Assembly (NCBI GenBank): GCA_944381555.1
Contig: CALWLL010000046.1
Coordinates: 1 to 36,792, forward strand
Length of the DNA stretch: 36,792 nucleotides
From: an uncultured Agathobacter sp.
GTDB taxonomy: Bacteria; Bacillota; Clostridia; Lachnospirales; Lachnospiraceae
Direction: 5' to 3'
Part shown: positions 8,554 to 17,931 of the stretch, piece by piece
Layout of the letters: every line of letters starts with the position of its first letter
Numbering within the stretch: position 1 is the first letter of the stretch
Translations under genes and position numbers: made by a program
The notes under the pieces: generated by a model
Told to the model about the DNA's origin: nothing
Seen by the model: the letters and a program-made list of their open reading frames with translations, nothing else
Database searches by the model: none

Positions 8554-9240
8554 TTAAATATATGGCGTGATTTCACACTCATATTCTATCCAGGAGAGGA
8601 TTTCATCTTCCTTGATTTTTTGCGGCGTATCAATGATAAATGTATAATTGCGGGAATTTTCTGCATTTTTTTTGATACGGGTATCCTGAACTTTGATTCC
8701 GTACTGTGACAGAAATTCCGTCAGATGCGCCTGATAATCGTCTCTTGTTACTCCGTTTATAATCAGCTTTTTAATACGGCTTCCGCGTAAAAGCTTAAAA
8801 TTCATATGCAGGAGAACCTGCGATACAATCATAACAAGTGTAACAGCCAGACCTACTACATACATTCCGCTGCCAAATGCCATGCCGATGCCTGCTGTAG
8901 CCCAAAGACCGGCAGCCGTTGTCAAACCGGTAATGGTGTTTTTATGAACAAAGATAGTTCCTGCGCCGAGAAAACCAACGCCGCTGACGATTGTGGACGC
9001 TACGCGCGAAGGGTCAAGACGCACATCGGCTCCTGAGATTAGACTATCGGTAATCACATCATAAAATGCATATTTGGATATAACCATCATAAGCGCAGCT
9101 CCGCAGGCAACCATAAAATGTGTTCGGATTCCGGCTTCTTTGGAACGGTACTGGCGTTCAAAGCCTACCAGAATTCCACAGATGCCTGCGCAAATAATTC
9201 TTATAATATAGTATAGATATTCTATTTCGAATAAACCCAT
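8554..9240 (-). CDS. MgtC/SapB family membrane protein
   Basis: 228 residues. The first about 145 residues form the MgtC membrane domain with four to five hydrophobic segments and the conserved blocks GILVGFERQYRSKEAGIRTH and GVGFLGAGTIF. The last about 80 residues form a soluble ACT-like tail, as in longer MgtC/YhiD proteins. Relatives are linked to Mg2+ limitation, acid stress and inhibition of membrane ATPase, but most clostridial copies are uncharacterised. AGGGGGAA just upstream of the ATG supports the start. A TATAAT on the minus strand (plus coordinates 9274-9279) is a likely -10. Confidence 0.9.
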   Translation of the reverse strand: MGLFEIEYLYYIIRIICAGICGILVGFERQYRSKEAGIRTHFMVACGAALMMVISKYAFYDVITDSLISGADVRLDPSRVASTIVSGVGFLGAGTIFVHKNTITGLTTAAGLWATAGIGMAFGSGMYVVGLAVTLVMIVSQVLLHMNFKLLRGSRIKKLIINGVTRDDYQAHLTEFLSQYGIKVQDTRIKKNAENSRNYTFIIDTPQKIKEDEILSWIEYECEITPYI

Positions 9241-9429
9241 TAAAATTCCCCCTGATACCTAGATTAGACATATATTATAGCAGAAAAGGAACGCATGTGT
9301 ATGCTAAATTGTCCTTTTTTTAAAAATATTTTGTCAATACGAACAAAAATGTAGTAATTGTATTTACAATATGTTAAAATACTATGTGGCTATATAAAAC
9401 AATGCTTTTATAATAAAGAGGGAAATAGA

Positions 9430-10068
9430 TTGAAAAAAGCAATTATTTTTGATATGGACGGAACGCTGTGGGATTCCGCCGATAATGTGGCAATTTCATG
9501 GAATATTGCCATGAGGAAGTTTGGTTATGAGAGAGAGCCTATTAACAGTGCGGATATGCAGAGGGTTATGGGCAGGACAATGGATGAGATTGCGGAGATT
9601 CTTTTTGATAAAATAAAAGGAAAAGAGAGAGAAGAACTTCTGGATATGGCCTGTAAAGAAGAAAATGCTTATCTGAGGGAGCATGGGGGCGTGCTTTATC
9701 CGCATGTTCGTAAGACGATGGAAGAATTACAAAAAGATTATCGTCTTTTCATAGTAAGCAACTGTCAGGCTGGGTATATTGAGGCTTTTTTGGACTATTA
9801 TCAGCTTCATGATTTAGTGGAGGATATAGAATGCTTTGGAAATAACGGAAAACCAAAAGCAGACAATATCCGGCGGATTTGTGAGCGGAATGGCGTCAGT
9901 CCTGAGGATGCAGTATATGTTGGAGATATTCAGGGGGACTATGATTCCAGCATGGCGGCGGGGGTAAAGTTTATCCATGCTGCGTATGGATTTGGAACTA
10001 TTCGTGGAGAAGTGGCGGAAATCCATACATTTTCTGAGTTGCCGCAAGTAGTTAAGAAGGTTTTATAA
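9430..10068 (+). CDS. HAD family hydrolase, phosphoglycolate phosphatase-like
   Basis: Predicted phosphatase on a small phosphorylated metabolite; the substrate cannot be read from the sequence. It has 212 residues from a TTG start. All four HAD motifs are present: D8-x-D10 in FDMDGTLWDS, the SNC motif (VSNCQ), the lysine in GKPKADN, and VGDIQGDYDSS. A helical cap of the Cof/PGMB type lies between motifs I and II. The TTG at 9430 is preferred because the HAD core begins right there and GAGGG lies upstream; the frame opens 72 bases earlier but that part is not HAD-like. Only 27 bases separate it from the GGDEF/EAL gene, so the two are probably cotranscribed. Confidence 0.88.
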   Translation: MKKAIIFDMDGTLWDSADNVAISWNIAMRKFGYEREPINSADMQRVMGRTMDEIAEILFDKIKGKEREELLDMACKEENAYLREHGGVLYPHVRKTMEELQKDYRLFIVSNCQAGYIEAFLDYYQLHDLVEDIECFGNNGKPKADNIRRICERNGVSPEDAVYVGDIQGDYDSSMAAGVKFIHAAYGFGTIRGEVAEIHTFSELPQVVKKVL

Positions 10069-10095
10069 TATACATTAAGAAAAGTGGGGGATTGT

Positions 10096-13000
10096 ATGCA
10101 GGCTGCAAATGAACAGATACAAGATGTTTCGGATGAAAAACTTCAGTTTGAGCTTATGAAGATGGTTGCGGAACTGAATCAGGAGAAGTTTCTGGAATAT
10201 GACTGTGCTTCGGATATTGCAACGTTGTCCATAGTAAGTAACGGGCGTTTTGTGGTTAAAGAGGTAATGCAGGATTACTTGAACAAGGGGGATAAGTTAG
10301 TTTCACGCATAGCGGAAAAAGACCGGGAACTATACAACAAGGAGTTTGCACGCTGCCTGAAAAAACCAATCAACCGTGTGTTTGACATACAATTTTTAAA
10401 TGACAGGAATGAGAAGATTTGGCACCGCGTCTATTTGGTAAGTATAGGGGACAAGAATCGCGTGGTTACCAAGATAGGAGCGCGTATTGTTTCTATTCAT
10501 AAGGAAAAGCAGGCAACTGAGCTGCTTCGTATGCAGGCAGAGAGAGATTCTTTATCAGGTATTTACAACCATAAAACCTATGAGGAATTAAGCAGGAACC
10601 TAATTCGCAAAAATTCAGATGGAATTTTGTTTCTTATCGTGGATATAGATGATTTTAAACAGATTAATGATACCTATGGACATCATGCAGGAGACAGTAT
10701 CATTAAACAGGTAGGTGAAGTTCTACAGCTTGCAGTGAAAGACTTTGGTATTGCAGGCAGAACAGGCGGAGATGAGTTTTCTGTATGTCTTGCAAATATC
10801 TGGGACAAGGAAACAGCAGCGGCAATCTGCCTTCGCATCAGGGATGCCTTGAAAAAGTCTCAGGAAGGTGTGGACTTTTCAGTTTCTATTGGCGCGGCGC
10901 GAAGCGGCGGAAGGATTTGTACCTATGAGGAACTGTTTTTTGAGGCGGACGAGGCATTATACTTTGTAAAAGAAAATGGCAAGAACCAGATTGTTTTTGC
11001 AGAAGAAATCAGCCGGAAAAAATGTGAAATCAATGAAAACCGCGAAGAGGAGATTCTGCTGTCAGAAGAAGAAATTGATTTGGAACAGATGCTGGAATAC
11101 CGGATTGTTGCAGATTCTACGACTAAGAAGATTCTTTACATAAATAAGTCTGCAAGAGATGCGCTCGGTCTGTCACTGGAGCAGGCACAAAAGCTTTGCT
11201 GCTATGAGCTGCTGCTGGGCAGAAACAAAGAGTGTGATGTATGTGAAATGTATTCCAATTATGTACACGCATTGGATGATAAAGAGTCCGGTGGACTTAG
11301 AGAATATATTCCGGACGGAAAGTTTATTGTACAGAGTAAATTCTGTATCTGGAAGGGCAATCCTGCCCGAATGATTACGCTTATGGATGTAAACAATGGA
11401 AGACATCTGGAAAAGTGTTTTGAACAGGAGTTTGAAAGCCAGCAGACAATTAACAGATGCTGGAATATTATTTATGATACAGATACGCAGGAGGTAGATT
11501 ATAAGAAAATACTACGAGTGCTGAATGAATATTATGATGCAGATGTTTGTGCCATAATCAGCAAAAAGGGCTCTGAGTATAAGGATGTATATGAATATCA
11601 CAAAGATTCCTCAGAAGCGGTTGCAAAGGGAATTTATAAATCTGTAGAAGAGGGGATATTTCCTAAACTGGAAGTTCTCATTAATGAGGACGGTTATATG
11701 CGCCGGCGTTATATTGAGAAAAAGCTTGCCGAGAATACAGAACTGGTTGAGGAGCTGGAAAAGAGATTTGTACACAATACATTAGGTATTAAATTGGCAA
11801 GACGTGATGAGTTCGTGGGTATTTTGCTCGTTATAAATCCAAGAAACCATATGAATGACTGGCATATGCTAAAGCGTATTGGTATTTTCTTTACGACTGA
11901 TTTGCTTCGTAAGGCATTGTCAGATACAAGAGCTTATGAAGAAAATCACGACATGCTGACGAATCTTTGGAGCAGATCGTTCTTTACCGAGTGGCAGGTG
12001 CGGTTTGGAAATGACTTTAAGAAGAATTTTGGAGCTTTTACTGCAGATATATTTCATTTAAGGGAAATCAACTTGGAATTTGGCTATGAGAATGGTAATG
12101 AACGATTGAAAGAAGTGGCGGAGCTTTTTAAAACTGTATTTGCCGGATATAGTATTTTCCGCTATGATACGGACCAGATACTGGCCATTTGCCATGAAAC
12201 GGAAAAAGAAGATTTCCAGAAACTGGTCAACTATTTTAAGGAGCAGATGGAAGAACTAGGGGTTGAGTTAAGCTGTGGATATTCATGGACCGCAAACGGT
12301 GATTTGGCAGATGTAATCCGTGAAGCAAACGATTATTTGAAAAAGGACAAGATTCGTCTTGAGAACAATAATAATCAGGAAGGTAAAATTCTTAAACAGA
12401 TAGAGCAGGATATCCAGAAACTGATTCGTGAGGGCAATTTCCGCGTTTTTATACAGCCGAAGGTAGATATCGTCTCCGGGAAAACGGTTGGAGGGGAAGG
12501 CTTGATTCGTTTGTATGATGAGGTTCGCGGATTTGTGCCACCTGCCTACTTTATTCCGCTGTTAGAGCAGCGTGGAGTCGTATATCTGATCGACCTGTTT
12601 GTTTTAAAGGAGATATTTAAGTTTCAGAAAGAGCTGCTTGATACAGGAAGAAAAGTTGTACCGATTTCTGTAAACTTTTCTAAAAACACACTGACCTATA
12701 ATCCTTTGATGGAGCGGATTAAAGAGTTTTATGACGCTTATCCGATTCCAGATGGCTTGATTCAGATTGAGATTACAGAGACCATCAGCAGTATGAGCCA
12801 CATTGTGGTAAATAATATTGCCAATTCCTTACATAATATGGGATTTTCTGTATCTATGGACGATTTTGGGACAAAGTACTCTAATATGGCTGTTCTGACG
12901 CAGTTTGAGTTTGACACGGTAAAGGTTGACCGTTCCCTGCTGACAGATGTTGAGAAGAACCAAAAGAATAAAACGGTATTGAAACACACTCTGGAAATGC

Positions 13001-13149
13001 TAAAAGACCTTAGTGTGGAGACTGTAATAGAAGGTGTAGAGACTGCTGAGCAGGTTGAAGTTCTGCGTGAACTTGGCTGTGATATTGTTCAGGGTTACTT
13101 CTACGGCAGACCAGAGCCTATGGAAAAATTTTATGAGCTTTTTATGTAA
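10096..13149 (+). CDS. Multidomain cyclic-di-GMP protein: GGDEF, degenerate GGDEF and EAL
   Basis: 1017 residues without membrane segments. The order appears to be: PAS-like region (about 30-150); GGDEF domain with an intact GGDEF at 224-228; a second sensor-like stretch (about 330-420) with a cysteine-rich C-D-V-C-E-M segment; a GAF-like region (about 450-600); a second GGDEF-like domain whose signature is replaced by RYDTDQ near 692; and an EAL domain (about 765-1010). In the EAL domain the motif reads EGL at 801, but the other metal and catalytic positions are kept (SVNFSKN, EITET, DDFGTKYS, KVDRS, EGVE, QGYFYG). No RxxD inhibition site precedes the first GGDEF. It could make and break c-di-GMP or use one half as a sensor. 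The ATG at 10096 follows GGGGGA; a GTG 12 bases earlier is less likely. Confidence 0.92.
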   Translation: MQAANEQIQDVSDEKLQFELMKMVAELNQEKFLEYDCASDIATLSIVSNGRFVVKEVMQDYLNKGDKLVSRIAEKDRELYNKEFARCLKKPINRVFDIQFLNDRNEKIWHRVYLVSIGDKNRVVTKIGARIVSIHKEKQATELLRMQAERDSLSGIYNHKTYEELSRNLIRKNSDGILFLIVDIDDFKQINDTYGHHAGDSIIKQVGEVLQLAVKDFGIAGRTGGDEFSVCLANIWDKETAAAICLRIRDALKKSQEGVDFSVSIGAARSGGRICTYEELFFEADEALYFVKENGKNQIVFAEEISRKKCEINENREEEILLSEEEIDLEQMLEYRIVADSTTKKILYINKSARDALGLSLEQAQKLCCYELLLGRNKECDVCEMYSNYVHALDDKESGGLREYIPDGKFIVQSKFCIWKGNPARMITLMDVNNGRHLEKCFEQEFESQQTINRCWNIIYDTDTQEVDYKKILRVLNEYYDADVCAIISKKGSEYKDVYEYHKDSSEAVAKGIYKSVEEGIFPKLEVLINEDGYMRRRYIEKKLAENTELVEELEKRFVHNTLGIKLARRDEFVGILLVINPRNHMNDWHMLKRIGIFFTTDLLRKALSDTRAYEENHDMLTNLWSRSFFTEWQVRFGNDFKKNFGAFTADIFHLREINLEFGYENGNERLKEVAELFKTVFAGYSIFRYDTDQILAICHETEKEDFQKLVNYFKEQMEELGVELSCGYSWTANGDLADVIREANDYLKKDKIRLENNNNQEGKILKQIEQDIQKLIREGNFRVFIQPKVDIVSGKTVGGEGLIRLYDEVRGFVPPAYFIPLLEQRGVVYLIDLFVLKEIFKFQKELLDTGRKVVPISVNFSKNTLTYNPLMERIKEFYDAYPIPDGLIQIEITETISSMSHIVVNNIANSLHNMGFSVSMDDFGTKYSNMAVLTQFEFDTVKVDRSLLTDVEKNQKNKTVLKHTLEMLKDLSVETVIEGVETAEQVEVLRELGCDIVQGYFYGRPEPMEKFYELFM

Positions 13150-13162
13150 AAAAGAATTAAAG

Positions 13163-13220
13163 CATCCTCGGAAAATCAGTGCGTTCAAAGCAGGACTGAT
13201 ACTTCCGGGGATGTTTTTTT
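13163..13220 (+). terminator. Terminator after the GGDEF/EAL gene
   Basis: CATCCTCGGAAAATCAGT pairs with ACTGATACTTCCGGGGATG over a loop of about 20 bases, with a few G-U or mismatched positions. Seven T residues follow. On the minus strand the same stem is followed by a T-rich stretch, so it may also end the convergent protease gene. Confidence 0.8.
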
Positions 13221-13228
13221 GGGAACCG

Positions 13229-14983
13229 TTAAAAGATAGAGTCAAATGCACATAAGGAGCCCCACCCTGTCTGCTGGTTCGGGTACTGGGAAAAACCGGG
13301 CAGTAATTCGGTTCCGTTTATAAGATAAGCCTTTATTTTTTCGCCATACAAAAATATATCATTCCCGTCAAGAATCCCCCATTGCATAAGTAAGGCTGCA
13401 GTCCCTGTTACAAATGGAGCAGCCATAGAGGTACCCGTACGGCTTGTATATCCCCCTCCGGGTGCGCTGGAGATAATGTTTACGCCCGGCGCCACAAGGT
13501 CGGGTTTTACCTGCTGGTTGTTCCATGTAAAGCCTCTTCCGGAAAAAGGCGCAATGATATTTTGGCTGGAGTCATAGGCGCCTACGGTAATTACGCGGGA
13601 AGCTGTAGAAGGAATGGTAAGGGTAGTGTCCGGTGTTGGTCTAAGAAAGGCTGTCGCCTGATTTCGGATAGCTGAGGCAGGCATCCACATATCCCATTGT
13701 CCATTGCGTATTCTTTGCGGCGTGAGGCGAATCGTCCAGACGCCGGAAGTCAGGTAGGAATAGCGGGGAAGAAAATCCAGATATATTTCCTGAAACGGAC
13801 TATACGGGGTTGGCTCTCCGTTATAGGAATATACTTCTGTTTCACCAAAAGGGTAACGCCAGGTTTCAGGGACAGATGGAATACTGACGCCTGCACCCAC
13901 CGGCGGCGACAAGGTTATGGTAAATTCATCCCAGAAGTTTTTCCATAATTGAATGTTAAGCGCAGTGGTATAATCGCTTATGCTAAATTCTACGGTCTGG
14001 GACTGTGTAGGAGACAGGACCCCGCTCGTATGTCCGTTAGAGGCACCCTCGTTGCCGCTCCCGACCACAATGGAGATGCGCCCAAGCAGAGCCACAGAAT
14101 CCAAATAGGTTTCTAACAAAGAGCTTCCGCTGTGAGAGCCATAAGTGTTTCCAAAACTCAAATTTATTGCCAACGGAATATTGCGGGCGAGGCTTTCCCG
14201 GACGCAGAAATCTACGGCCATCATCAGCAGGGAGGTGCTTGGAAAGCTGTTCGGACCCGGAATCCCAAGTTTTACAATGATTAACTCTGACTCGTAGGCA
14301 GCACCACGATAGACGCCGTCAGAAGCCCTGCCGTTTCCTGCTGCAATACCTGCAACGGAAGTTCCATGTCCGGAAATGTCCTGACTAGGGCAGATGGAGT
14401 ACCGGCTTTGCGGGTCGTTTGTTTGCAGAGCGCGGTTTATGGTCTGGGCGGTAAAAAGTGTACCAAACGGGTATTGGGCAGGCGGCGCACCTCCCTCGAC
14501 CGTTTCAGAAAGAATAGTCTGATCCCATAAAGCAGTAATTCTTGTGGTGTTATCGGGGTTTTGGAAATCGGGATGGGCATAATCAATGCCGGAATCAATA
14601 ATGCCGATTAGAACGCCTCTTCCCGTAAGATTTGGAATGCGTGTCTGCAAGGATGTAATGCAGGAGGCTCTTTTCCCTTCCGTTACTTCATAAAAGAGCT
14701 GCTTTGGTTTTTCCATATATGTAATGATATTATCTGATGCGACTTCATCAATCAATGAGGAAGGAACCTGAAGTATTCCATAGTTATTCAGGAGCTCCAC
14801 TACCTGTACCTGCGGATATTTTACTGCAATATCCGCCAGATTGCCGGAGTATTGGACGATGACCTCCCAACTGTCTTCGGAAGGAGAAAATCCGATGGAT
14901 AAGTCGCTGGATTTTTCCCGATCCTCCGGGGTGGCGTTAAGCGCGGCACGAAAAAGGGTTTCTATTTTCTGATTTGTTTCCAT
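13229..14983 (-). CDS. S8 subtilisin-family serine protease, Csp-like, cytoplasmic
   Basis: 584 residues, no signal peptide. Residues 1-about 100 resemble a subtilase prodomain. The triad is complete: D130 (GIIDSGIDYAHPDF), H206 (ISGHGTSVAG) and S519 (GTSMAAPFVTG), with N311 (GSGNEG) as the oxyanion residue. About 115 residues (328-445) rich in beta-type sequence are inserted between His and Ser. This is the jelly-roll insertion known from the clostridial germination proteases CspA/B/C. Csp proteins activate the cortex hydrolase SleC in some spore formers, but many Lachnospiraceae carry several such proteases whose target is unknown. No sleC or other spore gene is nearby. The ribosome site before the ATG is weak. 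The gene is divergent from the ABC pair. Confidence 0.92.
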   Translation of the reverse strand: METNQKIETLFRAALNATPEDREKSSDLSIGFSPSEDSWEVIVQYSGNLADIAVKYPQVQVVELLNNYGILQVPSSLIDEVASDNIITYMEKPKQLFYEVTEGKRASCITSLQTRIPNLTGRGVLIGIIDSGIDYAHPDFQNPDNTTRITALWDQTILSETVEGGAPPAQYPFGTLFTAQTINRALQTNDPQSRYSICPSQDISGHGTSVAGIAAGNGRASDGVYRGAAYESELIIVKLGIPGPNSFPSTSLLMMAVDFCVRESLARNIPLAINLSFGNTYGSHSGSSLLETYLDSVALLGRISIVVGSGNEGASNGHTSGVLSPTQSQTVEFSISDYTTALNIQLWKNFWDEFTITLSPPVGAGVSIPSVPETWRYPFGETEVYSYNGEPTPYSPFQEIYLDFLPRYSYLTSGVWTIRLTPQRIRNGQWDMWMPASAIRNQATAFLRPTPDTTLTIPSTASRVITVGAYDSSQNIIAPFSGRGFTWNNQQVKPDLVAPGVNIISSAPGGGYTSRTGTSMAAPFVTGTAALLMQWGILDGNDIFLYGEKIKAYLINGTELLPGFSQYPNQQTGWGSLCAFDSIF

Positions 14984-15153
14984 GAGGTAATGCTTTCTTG
15001 AAAAAGTTGTTATTATATTCTTATGAAGCGTTTTTTAGAAAATGTAGTATCTTTAAGGAGAAATTAAGAAAAAACGTATAGTATGGTAAACCTTATTATG
15101 TTAGAATGCTACTGTATTGGATAATTATTATGGTTATCATAGGAGGAATGAAA

Positions 15154-15900
15154 ATGTTAACAGTGACTCATGTTACGAAAAAGTATCATAAGGTGGTTGC
15201 CAATGATGATATCAGCTTTGTGCTTGCGGATGGGCAGATTGGTATTTTGCTGGGACCGAATGGTGCAGGGAAATCCACAATCATCAAATGTATTATGGGA
15301 TTTCTAAAATATCAGGGGATGATTCAAATTGATGGATTACATAATAAATCTTTGCCGGCAAAAAAGATTATGGGCTATGTTCCGGAAATTCCGTCCCTAT
15401 ATCCGAACCTGACGGTAGAAGAACATATGGAATTTATTGCAAGGGCATATAAACTTACGGATTACCAGGCGTATAAAGAAGAACTTCTGGTACGATTTGA
15501 GCTAGATGATAAAAAGAAAAAATTCGGCGATGAGCTTTCGAAAGGAATGCAGCAAAAACTAAGTATCTGCTGCGGGCTGCTTCCAAAACCGAAGCTAATC
15601 CTGTTTGATGAACCGATGATTGGTCTTGACCCACATGCAATCAAAGAGTTGAAGAAGATGTTTGTGGAATTAAAGGAGCAGGGGTGTTCTCTTCTTATCA
15701 GCACGCACATGATCGACAGTATCGAAGAACTTTGGGATACCACATATATTATGAAGGATGGTAAGTTTGCGGCCGCTGTTACAAAAGATGAAGCGGCAAA
15801 CGGAACAAAGAAATTAGAGGATATTTTCTTTGAAATCACAGAGGGCGGACAAGATTGCAGTTCGGCAGAGGAAATCGCGGAACATGGAAATGAGGTGTAG
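15154..15900 (+). CDS. ABC transporter ATP-binding protein (ABC-2 export type)
   Basis: 248 residues powering the exporter encoded next door. Walker A is GPNGAGKS (about 34-41), the signature LSKGMQQ lies near 137, Walker B plus the catalytic Glu is ILFDEPMIGLDP, and the switch His is in STHM. The ATG at 15154 lies 7 bases after AGGAGG (15141-15146); the ATG at 15148 is too close and the longer frame from 15106 has no ribosome site. It is separated from the permease gene by 3 bases. The cargo is unknown. Confidence 0.93.
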   Translation: MLTVTHVTKKYHKVVANDDISFVLADGQIGILLGPNGAGKSTIIKCIMGFLKYQGMIQIDGLHNKSLPAKKIMGYVPEIPSLYPNLTVEEHMEFIARAYKLTDYQAYKEELLVRFELDDKKKKFGDELSKGMQQKLSICCGLLPKPKLILFDEPMIGLDPHAIKELKKMFVELKEQGCSLLISTHMIDSIEELWDTTYIMKDGKFAAAVTKDEAANGTKKLEDIFFEITEGGQDCSSAEEIAEHGNEV

Positions 15901-15903
15901 TCT

Positions 15904-17745
15904 ATGAGATTGTGGAGATATTATGCATTTCATACTTTTATCAACTCCATTAAGAAGATGTTTCGCAGCACTTTTATTATTGTTTTGGCAGTGATTATCG
16001 CTATAGGGTTTGTATTTGGTATGGCAGGAGTTATTATTAGCTCCGTCATTTTTGAAGAGGGGACTGCCGGAGAGGAAAATTATGACCCGACACTTCGCGA
16101 AGGATATGGCGATTCGGAATACGGAATGTTTGATAAAAATGGAGAGTTTTTGTTTTACGAGGATTTAGTGGATGAAGGATTGGGCGGTTATGATGAAAGC
16201 GGTGCCTTCATTTATTATGAGGACGCATTAGAGCAGAATCTGGGATACTATGATGAAAACGGTGATTTTATCTTCTACTATGATGAAATGACTGAGGAAG
16301 ACGTTGCGCAGATGTTTTTGGTTGCAGAGGCAGCTGCGTTGGTTTTAGTCCTGATAATATTAGCATATGGCGCGCATTCAGGCATGAAAAAGGGAAGTGA
16401 TATTTTTACGATGGCGGACGTAAACTTTCTGTTTACAGCGCCAATAAAGCCTCAGTCGGTTTTGTTGTTCCGATTGTCCTTTCAAATGCTGGCAGTCATT
16501 ACGGGATCTGTTTATCTTTTATTCCAGATTCCAAATCTGGTAATTAACGCAGGGGTGTCTTTAGAAGCCTGCCTGCTTATTTTTGTGGCACTAATCATTA
16601 CGTTCATCTATCAGAGACTTTTTTCTGTAGGAATGTACACCATTGTAACTACTTATGAAAAAAGCCGGAAATTTGTTCTTCCAGTATTGATTGGTATCGT
16701 TGTGATTCTGGCAGGAATCGTAGGACTTGTGTATTTATCAACGGGCGAGGATATCTGGCACACATTGGAACTGACGCTTTCTTCCGGCTGGATGCGGCTG
16801 ATTCCGATTGTGGGCTGGATAAAAGGACTTTTTATCCATGCAATAGGCGGAAATGTTCCAATGATTTTGATATATCTGCTGTTGAATATCATTGGAATTC
16901 TAGGGCTGGTGTACGCTATCTGGCATATTAAGGCGGACTTTTATGAGGATGCCATGACAGGGGCACAGGCCAAAGAAGACCTTCTTGCTGCAGCGAAAGA
17001 GAATCGTAAGGTGGTTGAAGTAAATGCAGATGGAAAGCCGAAAAAAGAAAAACGTAAAGTAAAGGAATCGCAGGGACAACTTTTTGGAAAGTCGGCGGGA
17101 GCAACTGTCTTTTTTGCAAAAGAACTGTTGGTACGAAAGCGTCTGGCAAGGTTTGGAATTGTTACAACTACAATGATGTGGTATTTTGTAATCTGTACAG
17201 GGATGTCCATACTGTTCACAAAAATGATAGACTTGCACGATTTTACTGTAATTGGCATAGTGCTGATGTTCATATTGTTTTTCCGTAACTATGGAAATCC
17301 AATCGCACAGGAGACGTCTATGAACTGGCTGTTTTTGGTTCCTGAAAGCCCATATAAAAAAGTGTTTTTTGCAATGCTGGCGAGTACGTATGCAACAGCA
17401 ATGGATTTGCTGCCGGGACTTATCGCAGCGATGCTGATTCTGGAAATGAATCTGCTTACCGTTTTGTTATGGCTTGTTACGCTTGTGACGATGGACTTTA
17501 TGTTGTCCACTGTGGGCATGGTGTTAGAGGCGCTGTTCCCTGCAAGCGCAATGGAAGTGGTAAAAGCCTCTATTCAGCTTCTGCTGAAATTTATGATGAT
17601 TATTGTGATTGCAGCAGCTATCGCAATAGGTACTTTCATTGGTGGATTTGAAATTGGACTAGTGGTAAGTTTTTCTTTAAATATTGTAATTGGAGCATTG
17701 TGCTTTTTGATTTATCCTGCGATGCTACACGATGGAATTGCATAG
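15904..17745 (+). CDS. Putative ABC exporter permease with three tandem repeats in its first outer loop
   Basis: 613 residues with about ten to twelve hydrophobic segments. It resembles the putative ABC exporter family paired with stand-alone ATPases in Firmicutes. After the first membrane helix (about 23-50), residues 74-133 hold three consecutive 20-residue repeats (74-93, 94-113, 114-133). The consensus is G-x-[FY]-D-x-x-G-x-F-[IL]-[FY]-Y-[EY]-D, and the repeats are strongly acidic and aromatic. A basic linker (about residues 355-400, rich in K and E) divides the two membrane halves. It probably forms a complex with the preceding ATPase. The substrate is unknown. A terminator follows about 105 bases downstream. 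Confidence 0.88.
   Translation: MRLWRYYAFHTFINSIKKMFRSTFIIVLAVIIAIGFVFGMAGVIISSVIFEEGTAGEENYDPTLREGYGDSEYGMFDKNGEFLFYEDLVDEGLGGYDESGAFIYYEDALEQNLGYYDENGDFIFYYDEMTEEDVAQMFLVAEAAALVLVLIILAYGAHSGMKKGSDIFTMADVNFLFTAPIKPQSVLLFRLSFQMLAVITGSVYLLFQIPNLVINAGVSLEACLLIFVALIITFIYQRLFSVGMYTIVTTYEKSRKFVLPVLIGIVVILAGIVGLVYLSTGEDIWHTLELTLSSGWMRLIPIVGWIKGLFIHAIGGNVPMILIYLLLNIIGILGLVYAIWHIKADFYEDAMTGAQAKEDLLAAAKENRKVVEVNADGKPKKEKRKVKESQGQLFGKSAGATVFFAKELLVRKRLARFGIVTTTMMWYFVICTGMSILFTKMIDLHDFTVIGIVLMFILFFRNYGNPIAQETSMNWLFLVPESPYKKVFFAMLASTYATAMDLLPGLIAAMLILEMNLLTVLLWLVTLVTMDFMLSTVGMVLEALFPASAMEVVKASIQLLLKFMMIIVIAAAIAIGTFIGGFEIGLVVSFSLNIVIGALCFLIYPAMLHDGIA
16123..16302 (+). repeat. Three in-frame 60-base repeats coding acidic-aromatic 20-residue units
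   Basis: Three units of exactly 60 bases encode residues 74-133 of the exporter permease. Each contains a Y/F-D-x-x-G core, a F-[IL]-[FY]-Y stretch and acidic residues. The third unit has lost the LExxL-like end. The pattern resembles short YD-type or calcium-binding-like repeats but matches no motif I can name. Confidence 0.75.
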
Positions 17746-17850
17746 AGAATTGGGAAAACGAACTATCGGTAATGCGGACTGCGCATTCCTTTACAAGTAA
17801 ACAGGGAATTCCAAAGATTATCATGGATTACAACCGGATTGAGGAAACGT

Positions 17851-17880
17851 AAGCGAATGTATTTGCATTCGCTTATTTTT
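17851..17880 (+). terminator. Terminator after the ABC exporter pair
   Basis: AAGCGAATG (17851-17859) and CATTCGCTT (17866-17874) form a perfect 9-base stem with a 6-base loop, followed by ATTTTT. It isolates the exporter genes from the promoter that begins at 17885. Confidence 0.85.
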
Positions 17881-17884
17881 ATAC

Positions 17885-17931
17885 TTGCCAAACGTTTGTT
17901 CGGATGATATAATAAAGAAAACATATGTTCG
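17885..17931 (+). promoter_or_regulatory. Sigma-A promoter with two LexA-like SOS boxes
   Basis: A -35 TTGCCA (17885-17890), a 17-base spacer and a -10 TATAAT (17908-17913) form a near-consensus promoter. Two boxes overlap it. Box 1 at 17889-17902 reads CGAACAAACGTTTG on the minus strand; box 2 at 17918-17931 reads CGAACATATGTTTT. Each agrees with 13 of 14 positions of the Bacillus LexA consensus CGAACRNRYGTTYC (the consensus is recalled knowledge). Box 1 fills the spacer and box 2 covers the likely start of transcription; their centres are 29 bases apart. Repression by LexA and induction by DNA damage are inferred. Confidence 0.75.

Noticed and set aside
9284-9330. AAAAGGA ... TCCTTTT hairpin upstream of mgtC taken as a terminator
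   Set aside because: No plus-strand gene ends there (purD is already terminated at 8541), and on the minus strand it lies upstream of the mgtC -10; the stem is short and AT-rich.
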